Source: Chondrilla cf. caribensis (taxonomy: Eukaryota > Porifera > Demospongiae > Chondrillida > Chondrillidae). From it: a DNA stretch of 64,000 bases. The DNA lies in the NCBI GenBank assembly GCA_964020155.1, contig OZ026549.1:1511133-1575132 (forward strand), written 5' to 3'. The notes beneath the pieces were generated by a model, which saw only the letters and a program-made list of their open reading frames with translations, was not told the DNA's origin and did no database searches. The position numbers and the translations under genes were made by a program. Of this stretch, positions 25,901 through 38,484 are shown piece by piece. The first letter of the stretch is position 1; the number at the start of each line of letters is the position of its first letter.

Positions 25901-26340
25901 GTTGCCATATTTGCTTGCATGTATAATAATATATGATATTATTATTAATATTATATGTACTCGATAAAATCAATACAATTATAAGCAGTGCAAGTAGTAA
26001 AACGGATGAAATCTCAAGATCTACTGGAGAATTGTAAAACCAATTTCCCACAACTTGTGTAGTGTTACCTGTAATACACTTCTAGTGAACCTACTCTACA
26101 CTGATGAGCCGATGTACGACGTCTCACAGTACAGCCATGATATGTGATATGACTGTGATACGGACTATTATATTCATGTAGACATATCAATATACTCTTA
26201 TACTATATTACTGTTTGTAATATAATTACACTTCACTTGAATTCATATAATTTCCCTGTACGTACACTGTTTATTAACTAATTAATATCTGCATGGACAA
26301 TAATAACCTCTTAATAACCTCGTCACTTCACCATTTAACG

Positions 26341-26458
26341 TGATTAGACACCGCAGGGCGCCTACTGCGGCTTGAATGTTGATTTAGCACCTTCCAAATA
26401 AGGAAACTTTCTCAGCATAAAAGAGCGCGCCACGAACGCGGCCCCACTGCTTGTAACA
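26341..26458 (+). promoter_or_regulatory. Putative promoter/5'UTR of the protease gene
   Basis: A TATA-like CATAAAAG at 26,416-26,423 lies about 36 bases before the start codon, followed by a GC-richer leader. The local rise in GC contrasts with the AT-rich spacer upstream. Transcription start not known. Confidence 0.35.
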
Positions 26459-29048
26459 ATGAACCGACTAATTACTGCTCTACTCTTTTTCGTGCTCTCT
26501 ATCTCCCGCGCGCAAGGCGCTAGCATCCCTGATCGCGAAGAACAAGATGACTGGGACGAATCGTGGCCGGTGTACAGGAACGACTGCTTCATTGCCTTCT
26601 TGAACGACACGCTTGACGATGGGAAGCAGGAACTCTATCATCATGTGGACGAGGAAGCAAAAAGGGGTCTCAACGTCTCACGAATGTTCGAATTCGACAA
26701 CGCAGAACCGGGCTTCGTCTTCATGGGAGACAAAGAATCGGCCAAAAAGGTAACGTTCTTGCGTGTGTGTATCCCCTCTGTGTCAAACTTCCCCCTTGTC
26801 AGTATTCGATAAAGATAGTTACCTTCGTCCCTGGTGTACCCAAACGTGTGTGTTTGCACGCACCGGGTTCAATAACAGCACGTGTGTCTGGATGGGCACG
26901 TACAACACGCGTCGTGTACTGGAAATAACCATGACCCGTGTACTCGTAATGCAAGCCCAGTTATCTCATACAGCTGTACTCCATATTAGGATCCACCATT
27001 GAAATGAGGTAATAAGGACCGTGGGAATATGGGAGCATACTGGCTCAAGCTGGACCACTTTCCCCCTAACAATTATTCAGTGCAGACTTAGGTGATGATA
27101 GTTTTCTTAACCTCTTCAAAACTAAGTTGGAAGTACTATTAATTTTGTACATACACAGCTGTGTTTGACACATATAGTGTACAGTGTGCTCTTGTGTGCA
27201 GTTTAAATACCAGTGTTTGCACAAGGTACATTACATAGGGTACTTCTGATCACAGTACAATCCTTGAGGACGCCAGCAACATGCTAAAGTCATCCATATT
27301 GTGTAGGCTAATGATATGAATTGTGTACATAGCTAGTCCATTGCTGCATTTTGACCTGTCCACTTCTGCAAAGGTTCCTACGAGCCTAGCTAGACTTTTA
27401 CTGAGAGGTCTGGTACATTGGCAGTGTGTGATAATATTGTATGGAAGAGTACACTTGGGAAGCCTCTACCACTCCAGAAATGTGTTGTATTGTTCAAACG
27501 TACTCTTGTTGCTAGCTTGCTAATATCAGATGTCCTTGGTTGGGCAGGATTATGAGGAGTAGCACATCACACCTCATCGTAACTTGTAGGGGCATGTTGA
27601 GTGTTGTGTTTGTGCACAAGCCTTGTGTCTATGACTTCATATATCTATCATGTTTCCATTTGTTGGCTACATACCTGTAATACTGTAATCATCATCCCAA
27701 CCATTGTGTACCCTCATCCAACCATTGTGTACCCTCATCCAACCATTGTGTACCATCATCCAACCATTGTATACCCTCAACCAACCATCATGTTCCCTCA
27801 TCTAACCATCATTTACCTTCATCTAACCATCATGTACCCTCATCCAACCATTGTGTACCATCATCCAACCATTGTATACCCTCAACCAACCATCATGTTC
27901 CCTCATCTAACCATCATTTACCTTCATCTAACCATCATGTACCCTCATCCAACCATTGTGTACCCTCATCCAACCATTGTGTACCCTAATTCAACTATTG
28001 TGTACCCTCATCCAACCATTGTGTACCCTAATTCAACTATTGTGTACCCTCATCCAACCATTGTGTACCCTAATTCAACCATTGTGTACCCTCATCCAAC
28101 CATTGTGTACCCTAATTCAACTATTGTGTACCCTCATCCAACCGTTGTGTACCCTCATCCAACCGTTGTGTACCCTCATCCAACCGTTGTGTACTATCAT
28201 CCAACCATTGTGTACCATCATCCAACCGTTGTGTACTATCATCCAACCATTGTGTACCCTAATTCAACCCTTACCCTCATCTCAACCATTATTTGACCTT
28301 TTGCCATAATCAATACATCTTAGGAGGTACTTATGGCACCCTTCTAACTAAAATATACAGCTTATCACACCCTCGATGTAATATGAAGGTATCGTATGTG
28401 ATGTAAATGTACCACATTGCATCATCACACTCATCTATGTATGTATGTACTGTACATACAACATTGGTCAGTATTCTCGACACGTTCTGAAATAGTACAG
28501 TCTGTCACATCATCTATGACTCTGCATACATCATAAGGTAATATATGAGCTGTTGATATCATCACATACATGTATATATGTACTTATGTACGTATGTACA
28601 TTATACAGTATCAATGTATTACATGTACACATACACACACATATGTACATATACAGTATATTGTGTAGTATACGTGAGGCAAAACGTAACCGTAGGTCCA
28701 GCATCCTTGTAAACATGTACATAATGTGCATGTACATAATGTGCATGCATATGTTGATGAGGCTGTGTAGTATAATATGCAATGCATACGTAATTCAGGG
28801 ACTTGGTTGTCCTATAGCAGATACACATTCGAATATGTACAATACTTGTGTATGTACATACATACGTATATGCATATGTACGTAGGTGTCATATGTATAC
28901 TATGTAAATATAGACGTACATACGTATATCATATACATACGTACGTAGATATGTGTACGTATGTCCATACATACGTATACACTGTATGCACTGTATGTGA
29001 CCTTTATAATACTATGTGGACGCCTACACATATACACATACACACATA

Positions 29049-29107
<59 letters not shown>

Positions 29108-29115
29108 GTATGTAC

Positions 29116-29189
<74 letters not shown>

Positions 29190-29191
29190 GT

Positions 29192-29225
<34 letters not shown>

Positions 29226-29231
29226 GTACGC

Positions 29232-29310
<79 letters not shown>

Positions 29311-31555
29311 TACACGCATACTTGACATACTGAATATTGGAATGAAGCCCTATCAAGACTGTAAGTATCTTTGCTATCAATGCTATGTTCACTCTCATTG
29401 TGTAGAATTGTGTAGGGGGATTATTACTCTGATGAAAGCATATGAAGCATGCACATATGAATGTGTATTTCTTGAGGGTGTGTGCATAGATACTCACGTA
29501 TGTATGTACTGTGTGTAATGACAGTGGTGTGTGCCTTGCATTGCGTGGGACAGGGACTCGTATATGGCTTCCTACCACCCTTTGTATGGCTTCCATCAAT
29601 GTATTATGTGTACTTTCACTTTATCTCAGGCGGCCACTGTGTGTGCACACAATACACACACTTGTGTAGCCTGGGTGTCTATCTGCAGTCGGCTGTATTC
29701 TTAGATAATGTACTACAGGTACATTTACATACAATTGAGCCAGTCCATAAGACCACAGAAAGAGGTAGTCTTATGTAGAAGTACTTTATTGTGGGTAATA
29801 ATGTGTACTCAGAATGATTGAATGATGGTTACTTACATATTGTGAGTGGTGTTCGCGTGGAGTATGTGTACTTAAAATGGTTAGTATGTATGTGTGTATG
29901 GAGAAGTATCTGTGTTATTTTCAGTCTTACTTCCAGTCTTCCATGTATAAGGACTGTACATATGTATGTAGGCATGTAGGTATGTAGGCAAGTATTGTGT
30001 GGCTTTGTACAATGAATCTGCAAGAAGTAAGCCTCTAGATACACGCAGAGCAGTATGTGTATATGTAGTACATACATTGTACATGTGGTTTGTGTGACTT
30101 TGTACAGTGAGTGTGGATAATGTAAAGCTTCGACACCAGAATAGCCAATGGCTAAAGGCTCCCCAGTCTAAATAAGTTACCCTGATACCCTGATTCCACA
30201 CACACATAAAGCACAGTATGCATACGTACATTCAGTATGTACGTACGTGCGTATGTGCGTAGATACCACAGGAGGAAAATTGTGTTTTCATCGAGTACAA
30301 AAAATACTATTGAATCATTGCTGAAAGGTCCTTTTTCACGACTAATGCATTAAAATAAGGAAATGTACCAATTATGTAATGGTGTTTGAGTACTTGTAGC
30401 ATTCTTGACGAAACTGCTACTTTCCTCCCGTGTACTTACGTATGTATGGTATGGTATGGTAGGTGTTGCATTCGGTGTATAATTTCTACATTGAATTTGT
30501 GATTACATTGGAGGTTCTGTAGGCTAACTCCACCTATTGCTTATTCTGCATATGTATGTATGTGTCTGGAGACATCAGATGTAGGTGTGAACATTCCTGT
30601 TGAAATAGGAGCTTTCCTTCAGCCCTATGCCTCTGGCATGTGTGTCTCTGTTCTGATAAACTTTGACTTTGTTATCTCCTGGGTGTTGAACCCTCTGACC
30701 CTGTGACCTCGCCTTGACTTACATACAGTGAATACATACATGCATACATACACACGTACTATGTACATACACACATACATACATACATATGCATACTGTA
30801 CATATACACACTCACACACAAATACGTACATGCATACATACATAGTGTACAAACACACACACACTTATACATACATGCATGCATGCATACACTGTGCATA
30901 CATATTTGTACTTATATACACATACAAGCTTAATTAGAATTATTAACTCAATCACTGCTGGTACAGGTACTTATTTGTACCCTGTGTTATCCCTAACTTC
31001 CTGTACATTGAGAGATAACAGAGTGCGGTATTACAGATCATCGTCTACTGCACTAGGTGGGCGGTCAATTCCAAGGTTTTCAGTAGAACTTTCTCCTTCG
31101 TGTTTGATGTGTCAGGAACTCTCTACAGTCTAATCTAGGCAATCATATTGATACTTACGTATCAAAATGAGTGTACAGATGTGATTAAACCTCCCCTGTG
31201 TGGAATTCCATCCTAACAAGTGCAACCAAGATACAGTGCTAGTATTGACTGTCAATAGATACACTGGACGTATGCGGATCATAGGTCCAAACCTGACCAC
31301 AGATCACCTTCTCTATTGGACTTATTGGACCAATTGAACTGGTAACAAGACCCTGTATTTAATCTGATTCAGTGTCTGCCAATCAATCTACTTTATAACA
31401 ACATCCACCAGGCTGTCTGTAAGGGGAGATAATACTATTACGGTGTGGATGTGTATGTACGTATGTGCATAATAGGTTGTAGAAGCTGTGAAGTTGTGCA
31501 TATGCACGCATGTACTGTAGACACACACGCACGTCCCACACATACGTACACACAC

Positions 31556-31622
<67 letters not shown>

Positions 31623-34600
31623 CACACACATGCACGCACGCACACAGATGTACACATGCACACACATGCGCACACACACAGATTTCCCCACGCACACACA
31701 TATACGTACACACACAGATGTACACACGCACATACACACACATACGTCTTTATATAATATGCGCATGCTCATAAATGCATTAACACATACTAAGTATGCA
31801 TACTCTAACATGTACATATGTACGTACATGTGCACATACGTTTGTATAATGTATTCATCTGCATATATACGCATGACATTGTACATAATAGTCATAAAAT
31901 TCATGTGCGCACACACATACACACATACAACCTACACACTTATAAATATACACATGTACACAAGTACACACTAACATGCATAAACATACACACACACATA
32001 CTGTATGCACACTTATGCATGTGCACACACGGAGATGCCCTCATTAACATGCATGAACATGCACATGCACTTTATCAAACAAAGAGTCCATTCATGTTGT
32101 GTTAAAGATAGTCGCATGCGTTAATACATTATATTACCTAATTCAATTCTGGTAACTAATGTGTTTAGAATGTAATTGACATGTAATTTATAAAATGTGT
32201 TTGCGGTCGAACATGTTCACCTGGCTCGCCTACCCAATAATGTCTACAATATCCACTGTGCTAACGACTCATTGTGCATTTATGTAATTTGTGTTATTTG
32301 TTATCATATTTATGTCTAATTCGCCATGTGAAATGTGATATGTTTAACCTGTCTCTTCCCTATAACCCGATAACACTGTTCCTTATTAATTTTAGATTCT
32401 ACCATACCGAACACTGTGTGTATAGCTTATAGTGTTATGATATACGTATGCACGCATGTCTGTTAAGTGTCTTGCTCAGGTTCCTACACTGTATCAACAT
32501 GCATACATACAGTACATGCGTGTATTTTCACACTTTCATACATGTGTACAGATATACACAAAAGTTATAGTTAGATAAAGTGCTAACAGATTACCGTATA
32601 GCGGGAAAATTTCGCGAGGTTAAAATTTCGCGTTTTTCGCGATTTGGTCCAATTCGCGAAAGTTTATTCGCGAAATCCTTAGTCGCTAAAATATACTACC
32701 GATATAGGCCGCCATTTTTTTCTGCATTGTTCCACTGTTTAAGCGTTCGGATTCGGTCATGGCATTGCTAAAGTACTTTTACGTTAAGTCCAAGTCTCTC
32801 CCTGACCCTAACGGGCCCTTGTCAAGCACTGTGAAACCACAGGCAATAGAAAGTGCCAACCGAAAGGTATCTGCCCTCCTCGCGTCCGAATGCAGCTCGA
32901 AACATGGCTCCGGACCTTCGCGCGGCCCGTACATGAAGTTCTCGCCTGAACAGAAGGCCCAGGTTGCTAGGTACGCCATAGAATCAGGAAATAAACGGGC
33001 GGTAGCTTGCTTTGGCTGGGGCTTCATTCTCGTAGAAGCCAGAATCATCTGGACCTTGGACACAGCGCTGGAATCACCCGAAAACGTCAGCGTGCAAGGT
33101 AGTTCCAATCCCCCTTGAGGCAAATCCGCTGAGTGTCTTCTAGGACCAGTGACGGTGCAAAGAATCGTGCCGTTTCGCTCTAAAAATAGCGCGCATAGCC
33201 TTGACATCTTCTTCGGAACGTGCCCAACTGTTTCGCCATTTTTCTTCATCGCAACCGCATAGCGATCAGCAGGATTGGCACTCTCCCTTGCACATTCTAG
33301 CTCTTCTCCCACTGTAGCGTCCCAGATGCTCTTGTACACGTGATAACCTCTTATGCAGCTCTCAACCGTGAATGTTGCTGTTGAGCTTGCAGCCATAGCC
33401 AAAATAACACTCTCAAGAACTTAAAAACGCGAAATATCGGAATACAAACGCGAAATACCAACACACAAATCGCGAAATTAATACCGCGAAATGCTTGTTT
33501 GAGCGCAAAATCGCGAAATTTTCTTCCGCGAATTTTTCCCGCTGTACGGTACCTCAGGCTGCCTTCGGTAATCAATTATTAGCACTTTATATCTGCTACA
33601 GCACACTTGAGCAGGTGATCTGTTAGCACATTATCTGCTGCAGCACACCCACTAGCTGGGCAGAATGTAGCTAACTTGTAGTGATTGATAGACTATTTAT
33701 ACAGCAAATATGCACATAGTCCAATACAACATATTATATGCAACAGAAATGTGCTTACTAATTTCTTGCCTTGTTCTGACACAATTAATCCTAACAATGA
33801 AACCTGTCTGGTGACCTGTACTGTATCACTGACCTGTGCTACATGGCTTATGTACGCACAGTTTTTCCTTTGATCCGCCCCTCAACCAGGATACAATACT
33901 TATTTGAGCACAGTTTTTCTTTTGATCTAATCCTCAGCCAGGATACTAGTATGTATGTACATACATATGCATGTGTCACATATGCGTGTATGTACGAAAG
34001 TGTGTGTGTATGTGTGAATGTGTGGATGTGTGTGTGTGTGTGCGCGCGCGTGTGCGTGTGCACGTGTGTGCGTGTGCATGTGTGTGTTCATGTGTTGGTT
34101 GTATGTGTCTGAGTTTCTCACACTGCAGCTAACAATGGACCTCCTATCCTTTTTTTCAGGTTGCCAAGATGAGAGGTGTCAAACGTGTCATCCCAGACTA
34201 CGTGGTAGTCGGCCAGCAAGCCGACAAGATCCAGTGGCACCTGGACCGTGTCGACCAGCACTGCCTCCCTCTCAACAACTCCTATTATCCCTTCACGAAT
34301 GGCAGTGGTGTAGATATATACATATTGGATTCGGGAGCCAACTTCAACCATTCTGATATCAAGGACAAGCTAGTGTATCCTGGTCGCGACATGATCGATG
34401 AAGTCACCGGATCGAACAAACACGGCTCAGATTGCCAGGGACACGGTACCCATGTGGCAGGACTGGCTGCAGGGGACAAGTATGGGATCGCTCCGGGAGC
34501 TAAGATCATTGTCATCAGAGTACTAGATTGCTACAACTATGGACCCTATTCGGCAGTCATGAAGGGCATTGATTATGCCTTAGAGCTGATTAAAAAGCGC

Positions 34601-37478
34601 CAAAGAAAGGCTGTTGTGTCAATGTCTCTCCTCGGGATAGCCGATAATTCTTTCGATAATTCTGTCCGTAAGTTGGTGAGGCAAGGGATCCCGGTTGTGG
34701 TGGCTGCAGGCAACTACAAGTCGTCGTCCTGCGACTACAGTCCCTCGCGTCTGACCGAAGTAATAACAGTTGCAGCAACCCAGCAAGAAAATGACCTCCT
34801 CTACTGGTTCACATCACAACCGAATAGCCCGGGTACGAATTACGGTTCCTGCGTTGACATCTTTGCCCCCGGCCAGTGGGTGAGGAGTGCCGGGCACGAC
34901 TGCACAGACTGTCGGAGCTCAAGGAGTGGTACATCAATGTCTACCCCTCTCGTGTCCGGGGCTGTGGCCCTGTTGCTCCAGAAGTATCCACACCACAGTG
35001 CACAGCAGATCAAAGAGCTGCTGATTAGCATGTCTACCAAGAATGTGATGAACTTCTCCGCTCTTCCTGACAACGATGAATCTCGTAACACACCAAATAG
35101 ACTCCTCTTTGTCCCTAGTGAGTTGAATGCATATTTGCATGCATATTCGTAAAATATAAATTAGAACGAAAGTTTCAGCATACCATGCACCTACCTTCAT
35201 GGGTCGGACATATTCACCCATACTACACCAACAGGTCTGGATCCACGAGACTACTGTGGACTGTAATTTCTATTTCACTTGAACTTTTTCGAAAAGTGCA
35301 CATACACTTTTACAATGCCTACGTGCATGCATTCAGTTGTATTCATTGTCCGTTAGAACATACGAACAATTCTGAATCACAGCTTGATTGTCTTTAATGT
35401 AGGTAAAATTAATTAATTAATTTCAGTTATTGGAATGCTCAATTATTGTACTTGTACCTTTCAACGTAGTTATGTCTAAGTTATTGAACGATATCAAAAA
35501 CACGAATTCCATTAGATGCGCAAATATGACCCTTTTGCACGGGCCGTCACATATAGTAGATATTTGCAAACTTTACACTTTGATCTTCCCACACAACATA
35601 CTATTTTATGTAAATACAGTACATTGAAAAATATGTATACGCATATGTATATTATATATTGTACCATGTGCACTGTATGTGTATGTACTGTACATACATT
35701 ATGTACCCACCTACATACATACATGAATGTAATTTTTATACCGGATACTATAGTTGGTATACAGGTAGAAACGTGTCAGGTCATGTGCACATAACATACT
35801 CCCATTGTATATGTATATATGAACATAATATACATGTCAATGTACTGTACATATAATGTTATATGTTTTAATAATGCATACAATAGATATGTATACATTT
35901 ACTTTATACGGTACGGTGTTTAAAAAAACTAAATGTTACTACCAGTAAGGGTTAACAGATAATGGTTAACAGTTAATAGAAAAATGGTAAAGGAAAATAC
36001 TGTTTAGTTTTTTTCAAACCATACCGTATGTTACTGTATATGTATGTATACTGTACACACGTAATAATACATATCAATGTACATGCAATAGATATAATAT
36101 ATATGCTGTGTACACTTATGTAATACTTCATATATTATATTGTGTACTCAAAGCTTGTCTTACTCTGCATGTGCTGTTTTAATGAAGCAAATTGCTGTTC
36201 CTTTGTTTTCCTTCAGGAGGAGACCAGATACTCAGTGAGGTTTCCACAAGAGCCTCTTGCTCCATCTCCACTCCCTTGCCGGAACCCACGGCAACCGCCA
36301 GACCTCCGTCATCAACCACTACACGATCTGAACTTCCGCCACAAACGAATAGGACCTACAATCCCCCGTCACAAACTACAAAACCTACCAACCCTCCGTC
36401 GCAGACCACAGGGCCTACCAACCCTCCGTCGCGGACCACAGGACCTACCAACCCTCCATCACAGACCACAGGACCTACCAACCCTCCATCACAGACCAGT
36501 ACACCGTCCACACCGCTGTCGTCGGTAACCGTTCCCCCAAGAACCTCACCCCCTGTACCCTCAATCCCTAGCACCACCCCACCCACCACCCCGCCCACTG
36601 AAGCCCACCTCCTAGGAACAGTGTTAGAGAAAACACCCCAAAAACAGTGCCATGGCATATTGCTGGATGCCACGTCTCCTGTGATTTATGAAGACATCCC
36701 TAAGGACAGTATACAGAAATATACAGATGACTTCAAAAAACTAGGATACAGAGTAACAGACCTCTCCGTGATGAGTTATAGTCCGGAATTAGAGTCTCGG
36801 TTCATCATGACCTTTGCCATCAAAAAAAGGGTCGACACCATTTCCTTCTACAGACATGACTACAGGAGTTTCCGTATAGCATTGCTTAGGTATGGCGGTT
36901 TTGGGTACTACCCTTACTCTGTTATCCCTTCTGTTGAAATCGACGAGCAGGGCAAATCTTCTTTTGTCTATTCAGCTGTGTTGTACAAGGATATTTCGTT
37001 TCGAGGATCACAGATCAACTATTTTACTTCATTGACTTCTGTTCTGAGTACCCTACGAAAGCAAAACTCTTCGAGTAGTTCTGTTCAAACACGCGTCATT
37101 GGAAGTATTGCAAATGACGACAGTCAGGTAGGTTTCCTTACTGTTCGACAAAGAACAGGAAGATACCACTATGTGTATTTCGCTGAGGAAACTATAGAAG
37201 CAGTAAGGCGAATCATAAAAACCATGCACCAACGTAACTACTATCTCCACAAGTTCGATTCCCACTGGGTATCATCCATGAGAATGGCCTACAATATGAT
37301 CTTCACCCCTGAACCGCGGGAAGACTGTAATTACAAGTTGATCATGGACATGAATCGGGCGGCCTTGCAGCACAATGCTGCAATCCTGAAAGAACAGGGA
37401 TGGACTCCCACGGTGGTGGGTACGCATTTGAGCCCAAGGGGACTTTCCCTCAATTTTATTATGGTGTGGTGGAAATAA
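26459..37478 (+). CDS. Secreted subtilisin-like (S8) serine protease with C-terminal repeat domain, 3 exons, 836 aa
   Basis: Exons 26459-26749 (phase 0), 34160-35117 (phase 1), 36217-37478; donors are GTAACG and GTGAGT, acceptors TTTTCAG and CTTCAG. Signal peptide residues 1-20 ([20 protein letters not shown]). I9-type inhibitory propeptide about 36-110. Peptidase S8 domain about 120-410 with the complete triad: Asp154 (YILDSG), His192 (GHGTHVAG), Ser356 ([12 protein letters not shown]), and oxyanion Asn282 (AAGN). The domain resembles the proteinase K/PCSK9 branch. A Ser/Thr/Pro linker with repeated [10 protein letters not shown] (424-545) leads to a roughly 290-residue region with about five weak repeats (for example [10 protein letters not shown] and [10 protein letters not shown], each followed by a hydrophobic strand such as FIMVWWK). 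These resemble the BTRD/polyglycine-hydrolase structural repeats; that call is tentative. Likely role: secreted or extracellular proteolysis, with the tail possibly binding a substrate or matrix. An ORF ending in exon 2 at 35,152 exists if the donor is not used. Confidence 0.85.
27147..27265. repeat. Dispersed repeat copy B2 (pair with 18,336-18,465)
   Basis: Same roughly 120-base sequence as copy B1 with scattered substitutions: ACAGCTGTGTTTGACACATA, then GTGTTTGCACAAGGTAC and TACATAGGGTACTTCTGATC. Confidence 0.75.
27690..28290. repeat. 21-bp minisatellite (CCCTCATCCAACCATTGTGTA)n
   Basis: About 28 copies. An internal block of six or seven units, around CATGTTCCCTCATCTAACC, occurs twice, showing duplication of multi-unit blocks. 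Period divisible by three makes spurious long ORFs. Confidence 0.95.
29030..29307. repeat. (CA)n compound microsatellite
   Basis: Several CA blocks separated by TACGTATGTA / TACGTACG segments. Confidence 0.95.
31545..31625. repeat. (CA)n microsatellite
   Basis: CA array followed by a looser CACACATGCACGCACG tail to about 31,740. Confidence 0.93.
32594..33549. mobile_element. 956-bp TIR transposon carrying a HIRAN-like ORF and a transposase N-terminus
   Basis: The ends are inverted repeats: CCGTATAGCGGGAAAATTTC on the left, and the right end reads inward as CCGTACAGCGGGAAAAATTC. TA is duplicated at 32,592-32,593 and 33,550-33,551. Subterminal TTCGCGAAA motifs recur densely near both ends. 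Inside, two convergent coding pieces meet near 33,020: on the plus strand (32,759 to about 33,010) a protein start with [20 protein letters not shown], typical of transposase N-termini in sponge and cnidarian elements; on the minus strand a HIRAN-like protein. The transposase catalytic domain is missing, so this copy is an internal deletion derivative. Confidence 0.85.
33030..33402 (-). CDS. HIRAN-like domain protein of a transposon (truncated)
   Basis: The minus-strand ORF starts at 33,402 (second Met at 33,396). Its first roughly 110 codons look like a HIRAN-type fold: an RGYHVYK strand, then an Asp/Ala-rich turn ([20 protein letters not shown]), where the last G-H of the AVxxxxGxxVGHVP pattern is typical, followed by [17 protein letters not shown] domains bind 3' DNA ends in HLTF/Rad5 proteins. 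Here the context is a TIR element, so a role in element mobility or DNA-end handling is only a guess. The frame stays open to 32,779 through the antisense of the transposase piece; that tail is probably not real protein. Confidence 0.6.
35909..36026. mobile_element. 118-bp MITE with TA target duplication
   Basis: Left end CGGTACGGTGTTTAAAAAAA, right end inverted CGGTATGGTTTGAAAAAAAC; TA at both flanks. It contains an internal GGTTAACAG direct repeat. It lies in intron 2 of the protease gene. Confidence 0.75.
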
Positions 37479-37479
37479 A
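37474..37479 (+). terminator. AATAAA polyadenylation signal overlapping the protease stop codon
   Basis: The last codon AAA, the stop TAA and the next base form AATAAA. A (TTA)n/T-rich stretch follows immediately. If used, the 3'UTR would be only some 15-30 bases. Confidence 0.5.
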
Positions 37480-38303
37480 TCTATATAAATTTATTATTAT
37501 TATTGTTATTATTAATAATGTTATGATTAACAATTGACATTTTTACAACACATGGCAAGGACAACAATGTATGTAATAATAATTATTATAATTCAACTAT
37601 AAACTTATGCTGTATGATTATTATATTACTACTGTAGTAATGATCATGAATTTCATCATCATAGATGGTGTTATAATTATGGAAAATATGCTATCTAATT
37701 TTGTTATTAGATTAATGTACATCTACTTATAAGCTTAATTGTTTGCGTTTTGGTGTACACACCTATAGCTATCATACTTCTTAATTACGGTTAACCGGGA
37801 ATAGTATATATTGCGTCCGTTCAATTATTTCAGCTAATGTAATTCATGCAGTGCTAGTGTATTTTGCAAAGTGCATAAGTAGTACTGAATATTATAGCAT
37901 GTTATATTGAATACATGCTTGTTTTTAATGTAGACCGTCTGAAACTTATCAACATGCTATATGGTCTTGTATTAATTTTCCAGCTATTTTTAACATGCTA
38001 CATGTAAGTGTATACATATGGGTATTGCTAGTTTATGCATAATTTTGAATGTCATAATATAACTATAATATTATATTATAACTATAATTTGACAATTAAA
38101 GAATATTATTGAAAAGGTCACCCACTTAGGGTTGAGGGCGCCTATATTATTTATATATGGCCAGCTATACAGGGTCTTCCACAATGCAGAGACAGTGTAT
38201 TTGGTCATTCTAGCTGGGAGACCTGTCGCGAGTCGCAAAGCCCCCTCCGCGATTCTTTGTAGAGAGTATTGCGACTAACCACCAGGCAGTGAGCTCTCTG
38301 TTT
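37480..38303. other. Intergenic AT-rich spacer, no gene seen
   Basis: Very AT-rich with (ATT)n and short inverted TATAA runs (around 38,060-38,100). An ATTAAA at about 38,095 could be an alternative downstream poly(A) signal. Confidence 0.6.
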
Positions 38304-38309
38304 CATGAA

Positions 38310-38397
38310 AGAAATTAATCGTCCACAGTGGGACTTGAACTTGCGAACTGTAGCCTATAAATCGTGCCACCTGACCGGTTGGCCATCGTGACCTAGC
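38310..38397 (-). repeat. tRNA-derived SINE-like head or tRNA pseudogene
   Basis: On the minus strand an A-box-like TGGCCAACCGGTCAGG is followed about 40 bases later by a B-box-like AGTTCAAGTCCC, the spacing of a Leu/Ser-type tRNA. The acceptor and T stems do not pair well, so it is not a working tRNA. Sequence downstream (about 38,310 back to 38,200) may be the SINE body. Confidence 0.5.
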
Positions 38398-38484
38398 TTA
38401 TTATGGTATAATACTATTGAATCAGAATGTGATATTTAATTTTATACTTACTCAAATTAGAAGTGCAATTAGAAACAAATAAGG

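Larger units (their letters stand above)
26750..34159. other. 7.4-kb intron 1 of the protease gene
   Basis: It holds dispersed repeat B2, a 21-bp minisatellite, CA arrays and the HIRAN-carrying transposon listed separately. Between 28,300 and 29,025, and between 29,310 and 31,540, I see only TACGTA-rich sequence. A 58-codon open frame ending in a stop at about 31,133 has serines and cysteines but no recognised domain. Confidence 0.7.

Noticed and set aside
25373..26051. His/Pro/Thr-rich frames on the minus strand and Met/Trp-rich frames on the plus strand
   Set aside because: Products of the 35-bp minisatellite.
27601..28309. 231-aa plus-strand frame with TIVYPHP repeats
   Set aside because: Encoded only by the 21-bp minisatellite; the non-repeat N-terminus has no recognised feature.
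30879..31133. Possible exon with Ser/Cys-rich sequence ending in a stop
   Set aside because: No domain, no matching phase to the protease exons, and a stop codon; intron position makes it unlikely.
36356..36673. Gly/Val-rich minus-strand frame
   Set aside because: Shadow of the Ser/Thr/Pro linker of the protease on the other strand.
35102..37478. Treating the protease and the repeat-domain ORF as two genes
   Set aside because: The GTGAGT donor at 35,118 and CTTCAG acceptor before 36,217 join them in phase 1, and the second ORF has no proper ATG of its own near its start.
38310..38397. Functional tRNA gene
   Set aside because: A and B boxes are present but the acceptor and T stems do not pair.
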